64,000 bases of DNA from Thermococcus celericrescens (GCF_001484195.1 NZ_LLYW01000035.1:1-64000); one strand, 5' to 3'; shown: positions 26,262 through 36,456, counted from the first letter of the stretch. Numbers and translations: made by a program. The notes: a model not told the origin generated them from the letters alone.

Positions 26262-26345
26262 TCGTCCACCGTAACGCTGATTTCAACCTTTGAATCCCAT
26301 GCGTTCCGCGCTTCTTGGTTAGCCTTTACTCCGGCACCACCGGCG
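26247..26345 (+). ncRNA. Candidate structured RNA with its own promoter, upstream of valS
   Basis: A perfect 11-bp stem, CCGGTGGTGCC (26249-26259) with GGCACCACCGG (26333-26343), encloses ~73 bases. Within it are nested AACGC (26273) with GCGTT (26301) and TTCAA (26282) with TTGAA (26290). A TATA box at 26221 places transcription start near the first stem base, and valS has a separate TATA (ATTTTTAAG, ~26353). There is no ACA or C/D box, so it is not a standard guide RNA. It could be a novel sRNA, a valS-region regulator or a relic. Confidence 0.4.
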
Positions 26346-26412
26346 TTGCTAAGATTTTTAAGCCGCCCTTCTGAGGGTAACCCATCTTCAAAAAACCGAA
26401 AAGGTGATGCCC

Positions 26413-29084
26413 ATGCTTCCTAAGACCTACGACCCGAACGAGATTGAACCGAAGTGGCAGAAGTTCTGGCTGGATGAGAAAATCTACAAGTACGAGCTCG
26501 ACGAGAAGAGACCGAGCTACGCGATAGACACCCCGCCCCCGTTCACGAGCGGAACGCTCCACCTCGGTCACGTGCTCAGCCACACCTGGATCGATATCAT
26601 AGCGCGCTATAAGAGAATGACCGGCTACAACGTGCTCTTCCCGCAGGGCTTCGACAACCACGGCTTGCCGACCGAGCTTAAGGTGGAGAAGGAGTTCGGA
26701 ATCAGCAAAGACCAGCCAGAGAAGTTCCTCCAGAAGTGCATTGAGTGGACCTGGCAGGCCATCGAGGCGATGCGCAACCAGTTTATCAGGATAGGCTACT
26801 CCGCAGACTGGGACCTGGAGTACCACACGATGGACGACTGGTACAGGGCTGCCGTGCAGAAGTCCCTCCTTGAGTTCTACGAGAAGGGCATGCTCTACCG
26901 CGACAAGCACCCGGTCTACTGGTGCCCGCGCTGCAGGACGAGCCTCGCTAAAGCTGAGGTTGGCTACGTTGAGGAGGATGGTTACCTCTACTACATCAAG
27001 CTCCCACTCGCCGATGGAAGCGGCTACGTCCCGATAGCCACGACCAGGCCCGAGCTGATGCCCGCCTGTGTTGCCGTCTTCGTCCACCCGGAGGACGAGC
27101 GCTACAAGGACGTTGTCGGCAAGAAGGTTAAGCTCCCGATATTCGAGAGGGAAGTACCGGTTATAGCAGATGAGGACGTTGACCCTGAATTCGGAACCGG
27201 TGCGGTCTACAACTGTACCTACGGTGACGAGCAGGACGTCGTCTGGCAGAAGCGCTACAACCTCCCGGTTATCATCGCCATCAATGAGGACGGCACGATG
27301 AACGAAAACGCCGGCCCCTACGCCGGCCTTAAGGCGGAAGAGGTGCGCGAGAAGATCGCTGAAGACCTCGAAAAGATGGGCCTGCTCTACGACAGGAAGA
27401 AGGTCCACCACCGCGTGCTGAGGCACACCGAGAGGAGCTCATGTATGGCACCCATCGAGCTGCTCCCCAAGACCCAGTGGTTCATCAAGGTGAGGGATTT
27501 CACGGACGAGATAGTGAAGGTTGCGGAGGAGATCAACTGGTACCCGAGCGACATGTTCCTCCGTCTGAAGGACTGGGCGGACTCAATGGACTGGGACTGG
27601 GTTATAAGCAGGCAGCGCGTGTTTGGAACGACGCTCCCGTTCTGGGTCTGCAAGAACGGCCACGTAGTTCCGGCGAGGGAGGAAGACCTTCCGGTTGACC
27701 CGCGCTTCGACAAGCCGCCCGTGGAGAAGTGCCCGGTCTGCGGTGCCGAACTTGAGCCCGTAACGGACGTCCTCGACTGCTGGATAGACTCCAGTATAAC
27801 CCCGCTCATCATAACCCGGTGGCACGAGGCGATTAAGGGCGACGAAGAAGCCAAGCGCTGGTTCGAGCACAACTTCCCGACCGCACTCAGGCCGCAGGGA
27901 ACGGACATCATAAGGACGTGGGCCTTCTACACGATATTCAGAACCCACGTCCTCACCGGCGAGAAGCCTGGGACGACGTCCTCATCAACGGAATGGTGGC
28001 CGGCCCGGACGGCAGGAAGATGAGCAAGAGCTACGGCAACGTCGTCGCCCCGGATGAGGTGATCCCGAAGTACGGCGCCGACGCTCTGAGGCTCTGGACC
28101 GCCCTCGCTCCGCCCGGAGAGGACCACCCGTTCAAGTGGGAGACCGTCGACTACAACTACCGCTTCCTCCAGAAGGTCTGGAACATCTACCGCTTCGCCG
28201 AGAGGCACCTGAGCGATTTCGACCCGAAGGAAGCTCCAGAGGAGCTTGAGCCAATCGACAGGTGGATACTCTCAAGGCTGCACCGTGTCATCAAGTTCGC
28301 CACCGAGGAGATGGAGCGCTACCGCTTCAACCTGCTCACCAGAGAGCTGATGACCTTCGTCTGGCATGAGGTGGCCGACGATTACATCGAGATGATCAAG
28401 CACCGCCTCTACGGCGACGATGAGGAGAGCAAGCTGAAGGCGAAAGCGGCGCTTTACGAGCTGCTCTACAACATCATGCTCCTCCTCGCGCCGCTCGCCC
28501 CGCACATAACTGAGGAGCTCTACCAGGAGATGTTCAAGGGCCACGTCGGTGCCAAGAGCGTGCACCTCCTCGAGTGGCCGAAGTACGATGAGGGCAGGAT
28601 AAGCGAGGAGGCTGAGAAGCTCGGCGAGCTGGCGAGAGAGATAGTCGGTGCCATGAGGCGCTACAAGAACGGCCACGGCCTGGCTTTGAACGCCAAGCTC
28701 AAACACGTGGCAATCTACGCCACCGACAGCTATGAGGCCCTGAAGGCCATCGAGAAGGACATCGCAGGAACCATGAACATCGAGAGGCTGGAGATAATCC
28801 AGGGTGAGCCGGCCCTGGAGGAGCGCATCACCGAGATAAAGCCCAACTTCAGAACGGTGGGACCGCGCTATGGCAAGCTCGTGCCGAAGATTACTGCCTA
28901 CCTCAAGGAGAACGCCAGGGAAGTCGCCAAGGCACTCAAAGAGGCAGGAAAGGTCGAGTTTGAGGTGGAAGGCCAGAAGGTCGAGCTGAGCAAGGATGAC
29001 ATCGTGCTCAGGAAGGCGGTGTTCAGCGAGGGCGAAGAGGTTGAAACGGCCGTAGTGGGAGACGCCGTTGTGGTGTTCTTCTAA
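26413..29084 (+). pseudogene. valS: Valyl-tRNA synthetase, one-base frameshift
   Basis: Two frames together give an ~890-residue class Ia synthetase, the usual archaeal ValS length. The first frame carries the HIGH motif (HLGHVLSH), the editing domain and a zinc ribbon (CPVCGAEL) and would end in nonsense at 28023. The frame with WDDVLINGMVAGPDGRKMSKSYGN (KMSKS) and the anticodon-binding region runs to 29084. Inserting one base after 27968 (AAGCC|TGGGAC) restores the protein. Since ValS is essential, a sequence error is more likely than a real mutation. ATG 26413 follows GGTGAT. Confidence 0.93.
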
Positions 29085-29170
29085 ATTTTTAATTTCTCTT
29101 TTGGTTCCATCCCCGGTATCTGGGCTACCTTTTTATATCATGGTTTCTTGTATTTACCACGGTGGGGGAC

Positions 29171-29749
29171 ATGAGCCGGGCGCTTGAGCTGTTCATGGAA
29201 AAGGCCAGCGTTCGAGAGGAAGTCAGAGAGGCCGTCAGAGAACTTGCAGAGAGACCCCTTAAGGAGATACTCGCATACATGATCAGAGGGGAAGTTGATT
29301 CCACTGGACTCTACAAGTTCCTCCATGAGAAACTGCCGGATGGGTATCCAAAAGAGAGATTTAAAAAGTTCCTTGAAATGGAGCGGGGCCATGACTTAGA
29401 GGTTTCGAGACTGTTCCGGACACTCTTCCCCGGTGAGGGAGTTCCTGATGTCCGCCTGAAGAGCTGGGCTCGAGTATTCTGGGAGAGGGATTATCGTCTC
29501 AGGACTGTCGGGGATTACCTGAAGGTCCTCGAAATTGGCATGGACGCGGAGCAGCTTTCTGAGATGGTATACAAAATGCTCGCGGAACTTCTCGAAAACC
29601 CTGAGCACAAGAAGCTTATGGAAAGTCTAGCGGAGGATGAGCGTGAACATTATGAGTTCCTGAGGGCTGAATATGACTTCTACTCAAAGATCGAACGCCA
29701 AAAGGCGTTGAAGGAACTCATAAATAAGATCAAAAAAGAGGATGGATGA
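29171..29749 (+). CDS. Ferritin-like (rubrerythrin-type) di-iron protein
   Basis: 192 residues, all-helical. Two ExxH-type motifs, MERGHD (~residue 75) and EDEREHYEFL (~residue 158), fit a four-helix di-iron site of rubrerythrin/ferritin-like proteins. No rubredoxin domain is attached. GGTGGGGG precedes ATG 29171, and a TATA (TTTTTATATC) lies at ~29131. A role in peroxide or iron handling is inferred from the family; metal ligation is not certain. Confidence 0.65.
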   Translation: MSRALELFMEKASVREEVREAVRELAERPLKEILAYMIRGEVDSTGLYKFLHEKLPDGYPKERFKKFLEMERGHDLEVSRLFRTLFPGEGVPDVRLKSWARVFWERDYRLRTVGDYLKVLEIGMDAEQLSEMVYKMLAELLENPEHKKLMESLAEDEREHYEFLRAEYDFYSKIERQKALKELINKIKKEDG

Positions 29750-29778
29750 TAAAACTTTTGATCCTGTTTAAATCATCT

Positions 29779-30897
29779 TCAGCAGTTATAGCACAGCATC
29801 GCGGCCTTCTTGAGGAGAATCACCCGGTATGTCTTTCCGTTTATTATCCTGGGGTTGGAGATCTTGTTGAGGTGGTGTATCCTCTTCCGCTCGAGCGCTA
29901 TCAGGTCGAGCTCCCTCAGCACCTTCACGAAGTCCTCCCAGCGGATTTTGAGCCATCTGGAGTACTCATCGAACAGCTCCTTCTCGACCACCCGGTAGGT
30001 CTTGCCGTTCACTTTGTATCTGATCGCACGCTTGGGGAGCTCCTTCCTCAGGCGCCAGCGGGCGTGAAGTGGCTCCTGGAACTCGTAGACGGCTTCATCC
30101 ATTGATTTCCCTTCCACCATCATCTTGAGGATTATGCCGAGGATGCGGTTTATCCTGTCGGGGACGCCCACAACATCGCCCTTGAGAACGATCTTCCTCC
30201 GGCGGACCTTTATCCCAGCCTTCTCAAGCTCCTCACCAATTTTTGGCGTGGTCTTCTTCTTGTTCCCGCCGGTGTCGACGATGCCGCCGATTATAAAGGC
30301 CCCAACGTCAAAATCCTTCTCGCTCAAAACCTCCTCCGCCCAGGGGTCGAGGAGGACCACCTCGTCGATGTCGTTCTCCCTCAAAAACTCCGCCGTCGGC
30401 CCGGCGTAGAGTGTTATTCTATCGATGGGGCCCTTAAACATTCTCTCGAACTCATCGTTCGCCCACGTTACGGCGAGCTCCCTCCCCGTGAAGTAGTCCC
30501 TCAGCAGGCCGTAGCTCTGGCTCACCTGCAGGCAGACCTTGCCCTTCTCCTTCTGCGTATGTTTGTTCCAGTGATAGAGGTCGATTATGAAGTAGGGCCA
30601 CTCTAGGAGCTTTGAGCGGAGCTCTTCGGGCATCAGAACCGGCTCGAACTTCTCCATCATGCACAGCGGGGCGTAGGCGTAATGCGAGCCCTCGACACGG
30701 TTGCCGTTCAGGTCCCAGGCCACTGCGGTTTTCTCCGGGACGCGGAATATTGCTCCCTTTCCGTTGATTATCTCCACTGCCACGTCCTGGAGCTTGCTCT
30801 TTGACTTCCTGAACCTCTTTGAGAGCACTCCGAAGCTCTCGATCCCCTTCTCTTTCAATGCTTCCCTGAAAACATCGGCGAGCGTCTTCATGGCCAT
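29779..30897 (-). CDS. trm10: tRNA (adenine/guanine-9-N1)-methyltransferase Trm10
   Basis: The 372-residue protein corresponds to the T. kodakarensis dual-specificity Trm10 (TK0422p), which makes m1A9 and m1G9. The SPOUT domain shows FIIDLYHWNKHTQKEK, DEVVLLDPWAEEVL and AFIIGGIVDTGGNKKK. The C-terminal region is basic. A minus-strand TATA (30918-30927) lies 25 bases from ATG 30897, implying a leaderless mRNA. It is divergent from tRNA-Glu. Confidence 0.88.
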   Translation of the reverse strand: MAMKTLADVFREALKEKGIESFGVLSKRFRKSKSKLQDVAVEIINGKGAIFRVPEKTAVAWDLNGNRVEGSHYAYAPLCMMEKFEPVLMPEELRSKLLEWPYFIIDLYHWNKHTQKEKGKVCLQVSQSYGLLRDYFTGRELAVTWANDEFERMFKGPIDRITLYAGPTAEFLRENDIDEVVLLDPWAEEVLSEKDFDVGAFIIGGIVDTGGNKKKTTPKIGEELEKAGIKVRRRKIVLKGDVVGVPDRINRILGIILKMMVEGKSMDEAVYEFQEPLHARWRLRKELPKRAIRYKVNGKTYRVVEKELFDEYSRWLKIRWEDFVKVLRELDLIALERKRIHHLNKISNPRIINGKTYRVILLKKAAMLCYNC

Positions 30898-30956
30898 CGG
30901 TTGAGGGTCGGGCGGAGGTTTAAAAAGTTTGCCGGCGGCTTTCCCTCAGACGAAAG

Positions 30957-30966
30957 ATTTTTAAAC
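30957..30966 (+). promoter_or_regulatory. TATA box of tRNA-Glu
   Basis: ATTTTTAAAC centred ~27 bases before the first tRNA base, so the transcript has almost no 5' leader. Confidence 0.6.
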
Positions 30967-30988
30967 GCTCTCCCTTCCCTAATATCGA

Positions 30989-31066
30989 GCCCCGGTGGTG
31001 TAGCCCGGTCAAACATGCGGGCCTTTCGAGCCCGCGCCCCGGGTTCAAATCCCGGCCGGGGCACCA
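30989..31066 (+). tRNA. tRNA-Glu (UUC)
   Basis: 78 bases including encoded CCA. The acceptor stem GCCCCGG/CCGGGGC is perfect. The anticodon stem CGGGC/GCCCG holds the loop CTTTCGA, so the anticodon is TTC. The T arm is CCGGG-TTCAAAT-CCCGG and the discriminator is A. No intron. It is followed at five bases by a strong AT-type hairpin. Confidence 0.95.
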
Positions 31067-31070
31067 TAAG

Positions 31071-31093
31071 AAACTTTTGCCAAGCAAAAGTTT
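31071..31093 (+). terminator. Hairpin after tRNA-Glu
   Basis: A perfect 10-bp inverted repeat, AAACTTTTGC-CAA-GCAAAAGTTT, starts five bases after the tRNA. It may end or process the transcript. Archaeal termination normally uses T-runs rather than hairpins, so a repeat-element origin is also possible. Confidence 0.4.
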
Positions 31094-31386
31094 CATCAAA
31101 GTTCATGGCTCTTTTCTAGAGGACTATTGAGTAAATGGTTTTCATGTTCAACTTGCTGTCTCGTGTGGAGAATCTGGCTTAAAAAGATCTTTAGTAGAGG
31201 TTCCTTGTTCTTCGACGCCCTTCGGGCGTCTTCCGAATCAAACCCTTTTAAAAAGGCATTTGATTTGGATTCTCCGATTAAAATGATTCTGAGATTTTGA
31301 AAATGCAACATATCAAGTTTTTCTAAGAGCCACAAACCTTTTATGAGCCGCCTCAAAGGCTTAGCGCTGGCGGCAAGTTTTTTGAA
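31094..31386. other. AT-rich intergenic region between tRNA-Glu and trm5
   Basis: About 290 bases of lower GC content than the surroundings. It contains a 7-bp hairpin GACGCCC-TTC-GGGCGTC (31214-31230), a CCTTTT/AAAAGG palindrome (~31244) and a TATA-like CCTTTTATGAG (~31336) that could serve trm5. A minus-strand frame is open, but its product resembles nothing and its base composition is non-coding. Looks like remnant or transferred sequence. Confidence 0.35.
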
Positions 31387-31428
31387 GTGAACATTGTGTT
31401 TGTAATGGATTGCTTCACGGTGAACAGC

Positions 31429-32424
31429 ATGCTCGCAGTCAAAGTCCCCAAGCGGGAAGCTGAGAAAGTCAGGAGAAAACTAATCGACCTCGGCGTCCTG
31501 GCGAAAGGATACGCCGTCAAACGGGAGGGCGAGTTTATACTCTTCCCGGTCACGGGGCCCGTAGAGGGCTTCGAGCTTGTCGAGGCTGAGTTCGAGAGGC
31601 TTGAGAGAAAACCCCACAGCTACCGCGAGGTCGTTGAGGTTCCGGACGAGGTTAGAGGGCTCCTTCCGAGCTCCCTCGACATAATCGGCGAGGTTGCGAT
31701 AATCGAGCTTCCGGAGGAGCTGATGCCCTATGGAAAAGCAATCGGCGAGGCGATTCTCAAGGTTCACCGCCACATAAAGGCCGTCTTCGCCAAGGGGAGC
31801 AAGATTTCTGGGGAATACCGTGTGAGGGAGCTTATTTACCTCGCCGGCGAGAGGAGAACGGAAACTCTCCATCGCGAGAACGGGATAAGGTTAAAGCTCG
31901 ACGTTGCCAAAGTTTACTTCTCCCCCCGCCTGGCCACGGAGCGGATGAGGATTTTCGAGAAGACGCACCCTTGGGAGGTCGTCTTCGACATGTTCGCCGG
32001 CGTCGGGCCGTACGCGGTGCTTCTAGCTAAGAAAGCAAAGCTCGTCTTCGCCTGCGACATCAACCCATGGGCGATTCGCTACCTTGAGGAGAACATCAGA
32101 CTGAACCAGGCCGACAACGTCGTGCCGATCCTCGGAGACGTGAGGAAGGTGGCCGGCAAATTTGAGGCCGACCGGGTGATAATGAATCTCCCCAAGTTCG
32201 CCGACCGCTTCCTGAGGGAGGCCATGCTGAGCGTTAGGGACGGTGGCGTGATCCACTACTACGGCTTTGGCCCGGAAGAAGACCTGTTCTCAGAGCACGA
32301 GGCGAAGATTAAAGCCGTTGCCCGGGAGCTGGGCTTTGGGGTTGAGTTCCGGGGGGAAAGGAAAGTCCGCCCCTACGCGCCAAGGCAGTTCAACATCGCG
32401 ATCGACTTTCAAGTACTGAAGTAA
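31429..32424 (+). CDS. trm5: tRNA (guanine-37-N1)-methyltransferase Trm5
   Basis: The 331-residue protein has the archaeal Trm5 architecture: an N-terminal D1 domain (LAVKVPKREAEKVRRKL), a linker (SSLDIIGEVAIIELPEEL) and a Rossmann SAM domain with FDMFAGVGPYAVLLAKKA and the NLP motif (MNLPKF). It makes m1G37, which prevents +1 frameshifting and feeds wyosine synthesis. ATG 31429 follows GGTGAA; the frame is open upstream to 31387, without a ribosome site. Confidence 0.9.
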   Translation: MLAVKVPKREAEKVRRKLIDLGVLAKGYAVKREGEFILFPVTGPVEGFELVEAEFERLERKPHSYREVVEVPDEVRGLLPSSLDIIGEVAIIELPEELMPYGKAIGEAILKVHRHIKAVFAKGSKISGEYRVRELIYLAGERRTETLHRENGIRLKLDVAKVYFSPRLATERMRIFEKTHPWEVVFDMFAGVGPYAVLLAKKAKLVFACDINPWAIRYLEENIRLNQADNVVPILGDVRKVAGKFEADRVIMNLPKFADRFLREAMLSVRDGGVIHYYGFGPEEDLFSEHEAKIKAVARELGFGVEFRGERKVRPYAPRQFNIAIDFQVLK

Positions 32425-32437
32425 AGAGAAAAAGGGA

Positions 32438-33955
32438 TTAAATATTGCCTATCCTCTGAAGGACCATCCCCTCTATTCTTATGGGCTCGGTTCTCCTTGC
32501 AAAGACTGTCGCCTGGTCGAGCCTGGCCTCGCTCTCCGCGTGGATTGTGAAGAGCGGATCGCCCTCCTTGACCTTCTCCCCAACCTTGACGTACAGCTCG
32601 ATTCCCGCGCCTTTGTCCTCCGGCGCCCCTGCGGCCCTGGCTATTCCCGTGATGGCCTTGTTGTCTATGGCGGTGATGTAGCCGCTGGTCGGTGCGGTGA
32701 ACGTGTAGGTCTTGTCGCCAACCGGGATATCTTCTGGCTTGATGTCCGGGTTGCCTCCCTGCTCCTCTATTATCTCGCGCATCTTCTGGTAGGCCTTTCC
32801 GCTCTCGAGTATCTCGCGCGCCATCTTCTTTCCCATTCCAGCCGGTGCAACACCGCCCATCTCCAGGAGGACTCCGGCGAGCCCGGTGGCCTTCTCTATA
32901 AGGCTGCCAGGACCGGTGCCTGCCATAAGGGCCTGGAGTGCCTCCCTCGCCTCGAGGGCCGGGCCAACGGTGTGTCCAATCGGCTGTCCGCCGTAGGTTA
33001 TGGCCACCTCGACGTACTGACCGAGCCTCTTGCCCAGCTCAATGAAGTCCCTCGCCAGGGCCCTGGCCTGGTCCACACTCTCGACCTTGACGCCCTTGCC
33101 GGTTGGAATGTCAATGAGAACGTACTGGCTGCCCATGGCGTACTTCTTTGACATTATGCTGGCCAGCATCAGACCGGTCGGGTCAATGCTGAGAGCGCGC
33201 TCCGATTTGATGGTTATGTCGTCGGCCGGGGCGAGGTTGAGGGCACCGCCCCAGACCATACATGCGCCTATCTTCTCCACGATGCGCTTTATCTCGTCGA
33301 GGGAGAAGCTGACGTCCGCGAAGACCTCCACGACGTCCGCCGTTCCGGCCGCGCTGGTTATTGCGCGGGAACTGGTCTTAGGGATGGTGAGGCCGGCGGC
33401 GGCAACGATAGGCACGACGAGGATGTTGGTCTTGTTGCCGGGGACGCCTCCAATGCTGTGGACATCCATTATTGGCTTTCTGTCTATGTCGAGCATATCG
33501 CCTGTCTCGGCCATGGCTATCGTCAGGGCGGCTATCTCGTCCATATCGAGGCCGTTTATCTCAAGCGAGGTGACGAATGAGCTTATCTCAATGTCGCGGA
33601 GCTTCCTGTCAACGATGTCCTTGATTATCGTCTCTATCTCCACCTTCCGGAGCTTTCCTCCGTTCATTTTCTTCTTTATGTAGCGGACGCTCTCGGGCGT
33701 GCCGCTCGGAATGACCGTGACCACCTCACCCTCAGAGAAGCTGTGAAGTTGAAGAACGTCCCTGCTTATTCCTATCTCTCCCTCCTTAACAAGACTGCTT
33801 ATGACTACGCTACCATAAACCGTTTTCTTGCCGGCCTCAAGCTTTACGAGATCATCCGGGTGAAGCTTGGCCTTCATGGCCTCTTTCTCATTTATAAAAA
33901 CCGAGTATCTCCCGCTGTACACATCCAGTATCCTGACCTTCACCTTCACTTCCAT
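32438..33955 (-). CDS. deoA: AMP phosphorylase (archaeal DeoA-like)
   Basis: The 505-residue protein is the long archaeal thymidine-phosphorylase relative, shown in T. kodakarensis (TK0352) to convert nucleoside 5'-monophosphates and phosphate to ribose-1,5-bisphosphate plus base. An ~85-residue N-terminal extension precedes the phosphorylase core ([34 protein letters not shown]). The product feeds the isomerase/type III Rubisco AMP-salvage route. It converges on trm5. Confidence 0.95.
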   Translation of the reverse strand: MEVKVKVRILDVYSGRYSVFINEKEAMKAKLHPDDLVKLEAGKKTVYGSVVISSLVKEGEIGISRDVLQLHSFSEGEVVTVIPSGTPESVRYIKKKMNGGKLRKVEIETIIKDIVDRKLRDIEISSFVTSLEINGLDMDEIAALTIAMAETGDMLDIDRKPIMDVHSIGGVPGNKTNILVVPIVAAAGLTIPKTSSRAITSAAGTADVVEVFADVSFSLDEIKRIVEKIGACMVWGGALNLAPADDITIKSERALSIDPTGLMLASIMSKKYAMGSQYVLIDIPTGKGVKVESVDQARALARDFIELGKRLGQYVEVAITYGGQPIGHTVGPALEAREALQALMAGTGPGSLIEKATGLAGVLLEMGGVAPAGMGKKMAREILESGKAYQKMREIIEEQGGNPDIKPEDIPVGDKTYTFTAPTSGYITAIDNKAITGIARAAGAPEDKGAGIELYVKVGEKVKEGDPLFTIHAESEARLDQATVFARRTEPIRIEGMVLQRIGNI

Positions 33956-34071
33956 TCCCTCCTGCGAGTTTAGTTCCTAGTATTGTGCGGAAGAATACTT
34001 AAACTTTTTCAACTGATGTACGGGAAAAACATTTTAAAAAAGGGATGGGGTCTTGCAGGATAATGTAGAAA

Positions 34072-34320
34072 TCATCTGCTGAGGCCATGAACCTGCTCTG
34101 TAATCCCCTGGTACTCGCCCTTGAGCTCACCCGTTCTGAGGAGAACTCCAACGATGTCGCGGGCGATTTCCCTGACCGCGGGCGGCAGAAGTCCATCGCC
34201 CCTCAGGTAGTAGCTCACGACCTCACTCAGGGGGGCGCTCACGAGTCTGCCCCTGAAGACGCGGACGGTCCTATCATCGACCTCGACTATCCTGTCTGGA
34301 TAGCCGAGCCGGACCTTCAT
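34072..34320 (-). CDS. Hypothetical protein, 82 residues
   Basis: ATG 34320 follows GGTGG; the frame is open further upstream without a ribosome site. The product (MKVRLGYPDRIVEVDDRTVRV...) looks like a small alpha/beta protein with a helical C-terminus (AVREIARDIVGVLLRTGEL). No family recognised. It lies between the AMP phosphorylase and minD transcripts with its own AT-rich upstream region. Confidence 0.65.
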   Translation of the reverse strand: MKVRLGYPDRIVEVDDRTVRVFRGRLVSAPLSEVVSYYLRGDGLLPPAVREIARDIVGVLLRTGELKGEYQGITEQVHGLSR

Positions 34321-34409
34321 AACAGCCCACCCCCATTTTAGAGTTAATAGAACAGACCTTTTAAAATTTAACGCCCCAAAAATGTTTAATAACAAAATGG
34401 TTAAAAAGC

Positions 34410-34658
34410 TCAGAGGTTCCTGACTTCCTCGTCAATGGACTCTTCGAGGGTCTTTTCCCACTCCTCAACATCAAAGTCTATGAGCTCGCTTTCGAGATCC
34501 TCCTTGAGGCTTGAGACGCGCCTCTTGAGAGCGCTCTTGGTCTCCTCGTCGTAGACGACGTAGTAGGGGTTGCTTTTGGCGGAGTAGTAGAGCATCAGAA
34601 GGATTATGTTGAGGATTATGAGGATGACCACGATTCCATACACGAGGGCGTCGGCCAT
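34410..34658 (-). CDS. Small single-pass membrane protein coupled to the MinD-type ATPase
   Basis: 82 residues: one N-terminal transmembrane helix (~residues 5-27, VYGIVVILIILNIILLML) and an acidic coiled-coil cytoplasmic tail. Its ATG overlaps the stop of the upstream ATPase gene (ATGA), so the two are translationally coupled. It could be a membrane partner of the ATPase; that is inference from context. Confidence 0.7.
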   Translation of the reverse strand: MADALVYGIVVILIILNIILLMLYYSAKSNPYYVVYDEETKSALKRRVSSLKEDLESELIDFDVEEWEKTLEESIDEEVRNL

Positions 34659-35437
34659 CACTTCTTCCCTCCGAAGAGTGCCTTGAAGACCCTCTTTATG
34701 GGGCTCTCTGGCTCGGGTGGTTGCCACTTGATTCCCGCAAGTTTGGCCGCAAGCTGTTTGATGGCTATCGCCGACGGGCTGGTGGGGTTCTTGATTACCA
34801 GCGGGACACCGTAGGCGCTTGCACGCTTGACTTCGGGATCCTCGGGTATCACCGCCAGAACCGGGACCTCAAGAATGGCCTCTATCTCCTCCTGGGTGAG
34901 TTCGGTCTTCTCGTTGGTTACCCTGTTGAGTATCGCTCCGAGGGGGAGTGTTCCGAGCTTCTCGGCGATGAGCTTGGTTTTAAGGGAGTCCGTGATCGCG
35001 GATATCTCGGGGTTGGTAACGATTATGAGCTCTTTACCTATGAGAAGGGCAGTGACGGATGTCATTTCGAGGCCGGCGGGGGCATCGATGAGGACGAAAT
35101 CCGCCATCTGGCCTATCTCCCTGATGAGCTGCCTGAGCTTCTCCGGCTTGGCCTTCTTTATCTTCTCCAGGCTCAGTCCTCCAGGTATGACCTTGACTCC
35201 CGCCGGGCCTTCGTAGATGGCGTCCTTGAGGTCCGCTTCGCCCGCCAGAACGTCGTGGAGGGTTATTGGAATGTCCTCCATTCCAAGGACGAGGCTCAGG
35301 TTCGCCATCGTGATGTCCGCGTCCAGCAGAATGACCTCCTTTCCGAACTGGGCCAGAGCAACACCCAGGTTTGCAACCGTCGTTGTTTTACCAGTTCCAC
35401 CTTTTCCAGATGCAAAAACAATTGAACGGCCTTCCAA
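34658..35437 (-). CDS. minD: MinD/ParA-family ATPase
   Basis: 259 residues with the deviant Walker A motif ASGKGGTGKTTT at the N-terminus, switch I LLDADITMANLSLVLG, switch II LIDAPAGLE and a C-terminal helix of the sort used for membrane contact. TTG 35437 is preferred because GGAGGTG sits six bases upstream; GTG 35446 overlaps that site. Archaeal MinD paralogues act in positioning or chemotaxis/pilus placement; the specific role here is unknown. Confidence 0.9.
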   Translation of the reverse strand: MEGRSIVFASGKGGTGKTTTVANLGVALAQFGKEVILLDADITMANLSLVLGMEDIPITLHDVLAGEADLKDAIYEGPAGVKVIPGGLSLEKIKKAKPEKLRQLIREIGQMADFVLIDAPAGLEMTSVTALLIGKELIIVTNPEISAITDSLKTKLIAEKLGTLPLGAILNRVTNEKTELTQEEIEAILEVPVLAVIPEDPEVKRASAYGVPLVIKNPTSPSAIAIKQLAAKLAGIKWQPPEPESPIKRVFKALFGGKK

Positions 35438-35610
35438 AGTTAACACCTCCGGTGTAAAGCGCTAACGACGCTTTCCCGCGATAATCACTGTGACCTTCGA
35501 TTTTATACGGAGTATTCAGTTTGCGTGTATGAACTATGCTGGCAATGCTTTTATTTTTTGCGGTTCATCTAAAGACATGGGAAAAAGATAGAAGAAAAAC
35601 TATTCGTAGT

Positions 35611-36456
35611 TCACTCCTCTCCCGCCTTTGCCCTGGCCTCGGCCTCCAGCTTCTCCTGGACTTCCTTTTCAAGCTTTACCTTGGCCATCTCCGCGGTGTC
35701 CGCCAGGCTCCTGAAGAGCTTGAGCATCTCCATCGGGAGCGGCAGGATGATCACGTTGCTCTTGTCGCTGGCAACATCGCTTATGGTCTGGAGCGTCCTG
35801 AGCTGAAGGGCCATCGGGTGCTGGGACACTATCTCAGCGGCGTCGCGGAGCTTCTCGGCCGCCTGGCGCTCCGCCTCTGCAAGGGTTATCCTGGCCCTCC
35901 TCTCACGCTCTGCCTCGGCCTGCCTGGCCATGGCCCTCTGCATGCCGCTCGGCAGCTCAACGTCCTTGATCTCAACCGTGCTGACCTTTATTCCCCACGG
36001 ATCCGTGGCCTCGTCGATGATCTTCTGGAGCTGGAGGTTAAGCTTCTCCCTCTCGCTCAGCAGCTCGTCGAGGTGTGCCTGGCCGATGACGCTCCTCAGG
36101 GTCGTTTGGGCGATCTGGCTGGTGGCCATTATGTAGTTCGCCACCTGGGTAACCGCCTTAACGGGATCAACCACGCGGAAGTAAACGACGGCGTTGACCC
36201 GGACGGGAACGTTGTCCTTGGTTATGGTCTCCTGCACCGGCACGTCGAGGACGCGCGTACGGAGGTCCACTATGACCGCCTTCTCAAATATTGGAATGAT
36301 GAAGAACAGTCCGGGACCCCTTGCTCCCACGACCCTACCGAGGCGGAATATAACCGCCCTCTCGTACTCCTTGACTATCTTTATGGCCGTTGCCAGTATA
36401 ATCAAAACAAACAACAAAACAATCGAAATAACCACAGTACTTGCCGTTATGGCCAT
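35611..36456 (-). CDS. Stomatin/slipin-like SPFH-domain membrane protein
   Basis: 281 residues: an N-terminal membrane helix (~residues 8-27), an SPFH domain ([22 protein letters not shown] and [21 protein letters not shown]) and a long charged coiled coil ([14 protein letters not shown]...). Equivalent to the P. horikoshii stomatin PH1511, which is cleaved by its partner protease PH1510. It directly follows that protease gene, as in Pyrococcus. Confidence 0.95.
   Translation of the reverse strand: MAITASTVVISIVLLFVLIILATAIKIVKEYERAVIFRLGRVVGARGPGLFFIIPIFEKAVIVDLRTRVLDVPVQETITKDNVPVRVNAVVYFRVVDPVKAVTQVANYIMATSQIAQTTLRSVIGQAHLDELLSEREKLNLQLQKIIDEATDPWGIKVSTVEIKDVELPSGMQRAMARQAEAERERRARITLAEAERQAAEKLRDAAEIVSQHPMALQLRTLQTISDVASDKSNVIILPLPMEMLKLFRSLADTAEMAKVKLEKEVQEKLEAEARAKAGEE

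Noticed and set aside
26247-26345. H/ACA RNA interpretation of the structured element before valS
   Set aside because: No ACA/ANA box follows the closing stem and no K-turn motif is evident.
26326-27426. Long minus-strand frame opposite valS
   Set aside because: Shadow of a conserved synthetase; no family features.
31096-31356. Minus-strand frame of 86 residues after tRNA-Glu
   Set aside because: Low GC, crosses two palindromes, no ribosome site and no recognisable protein features.
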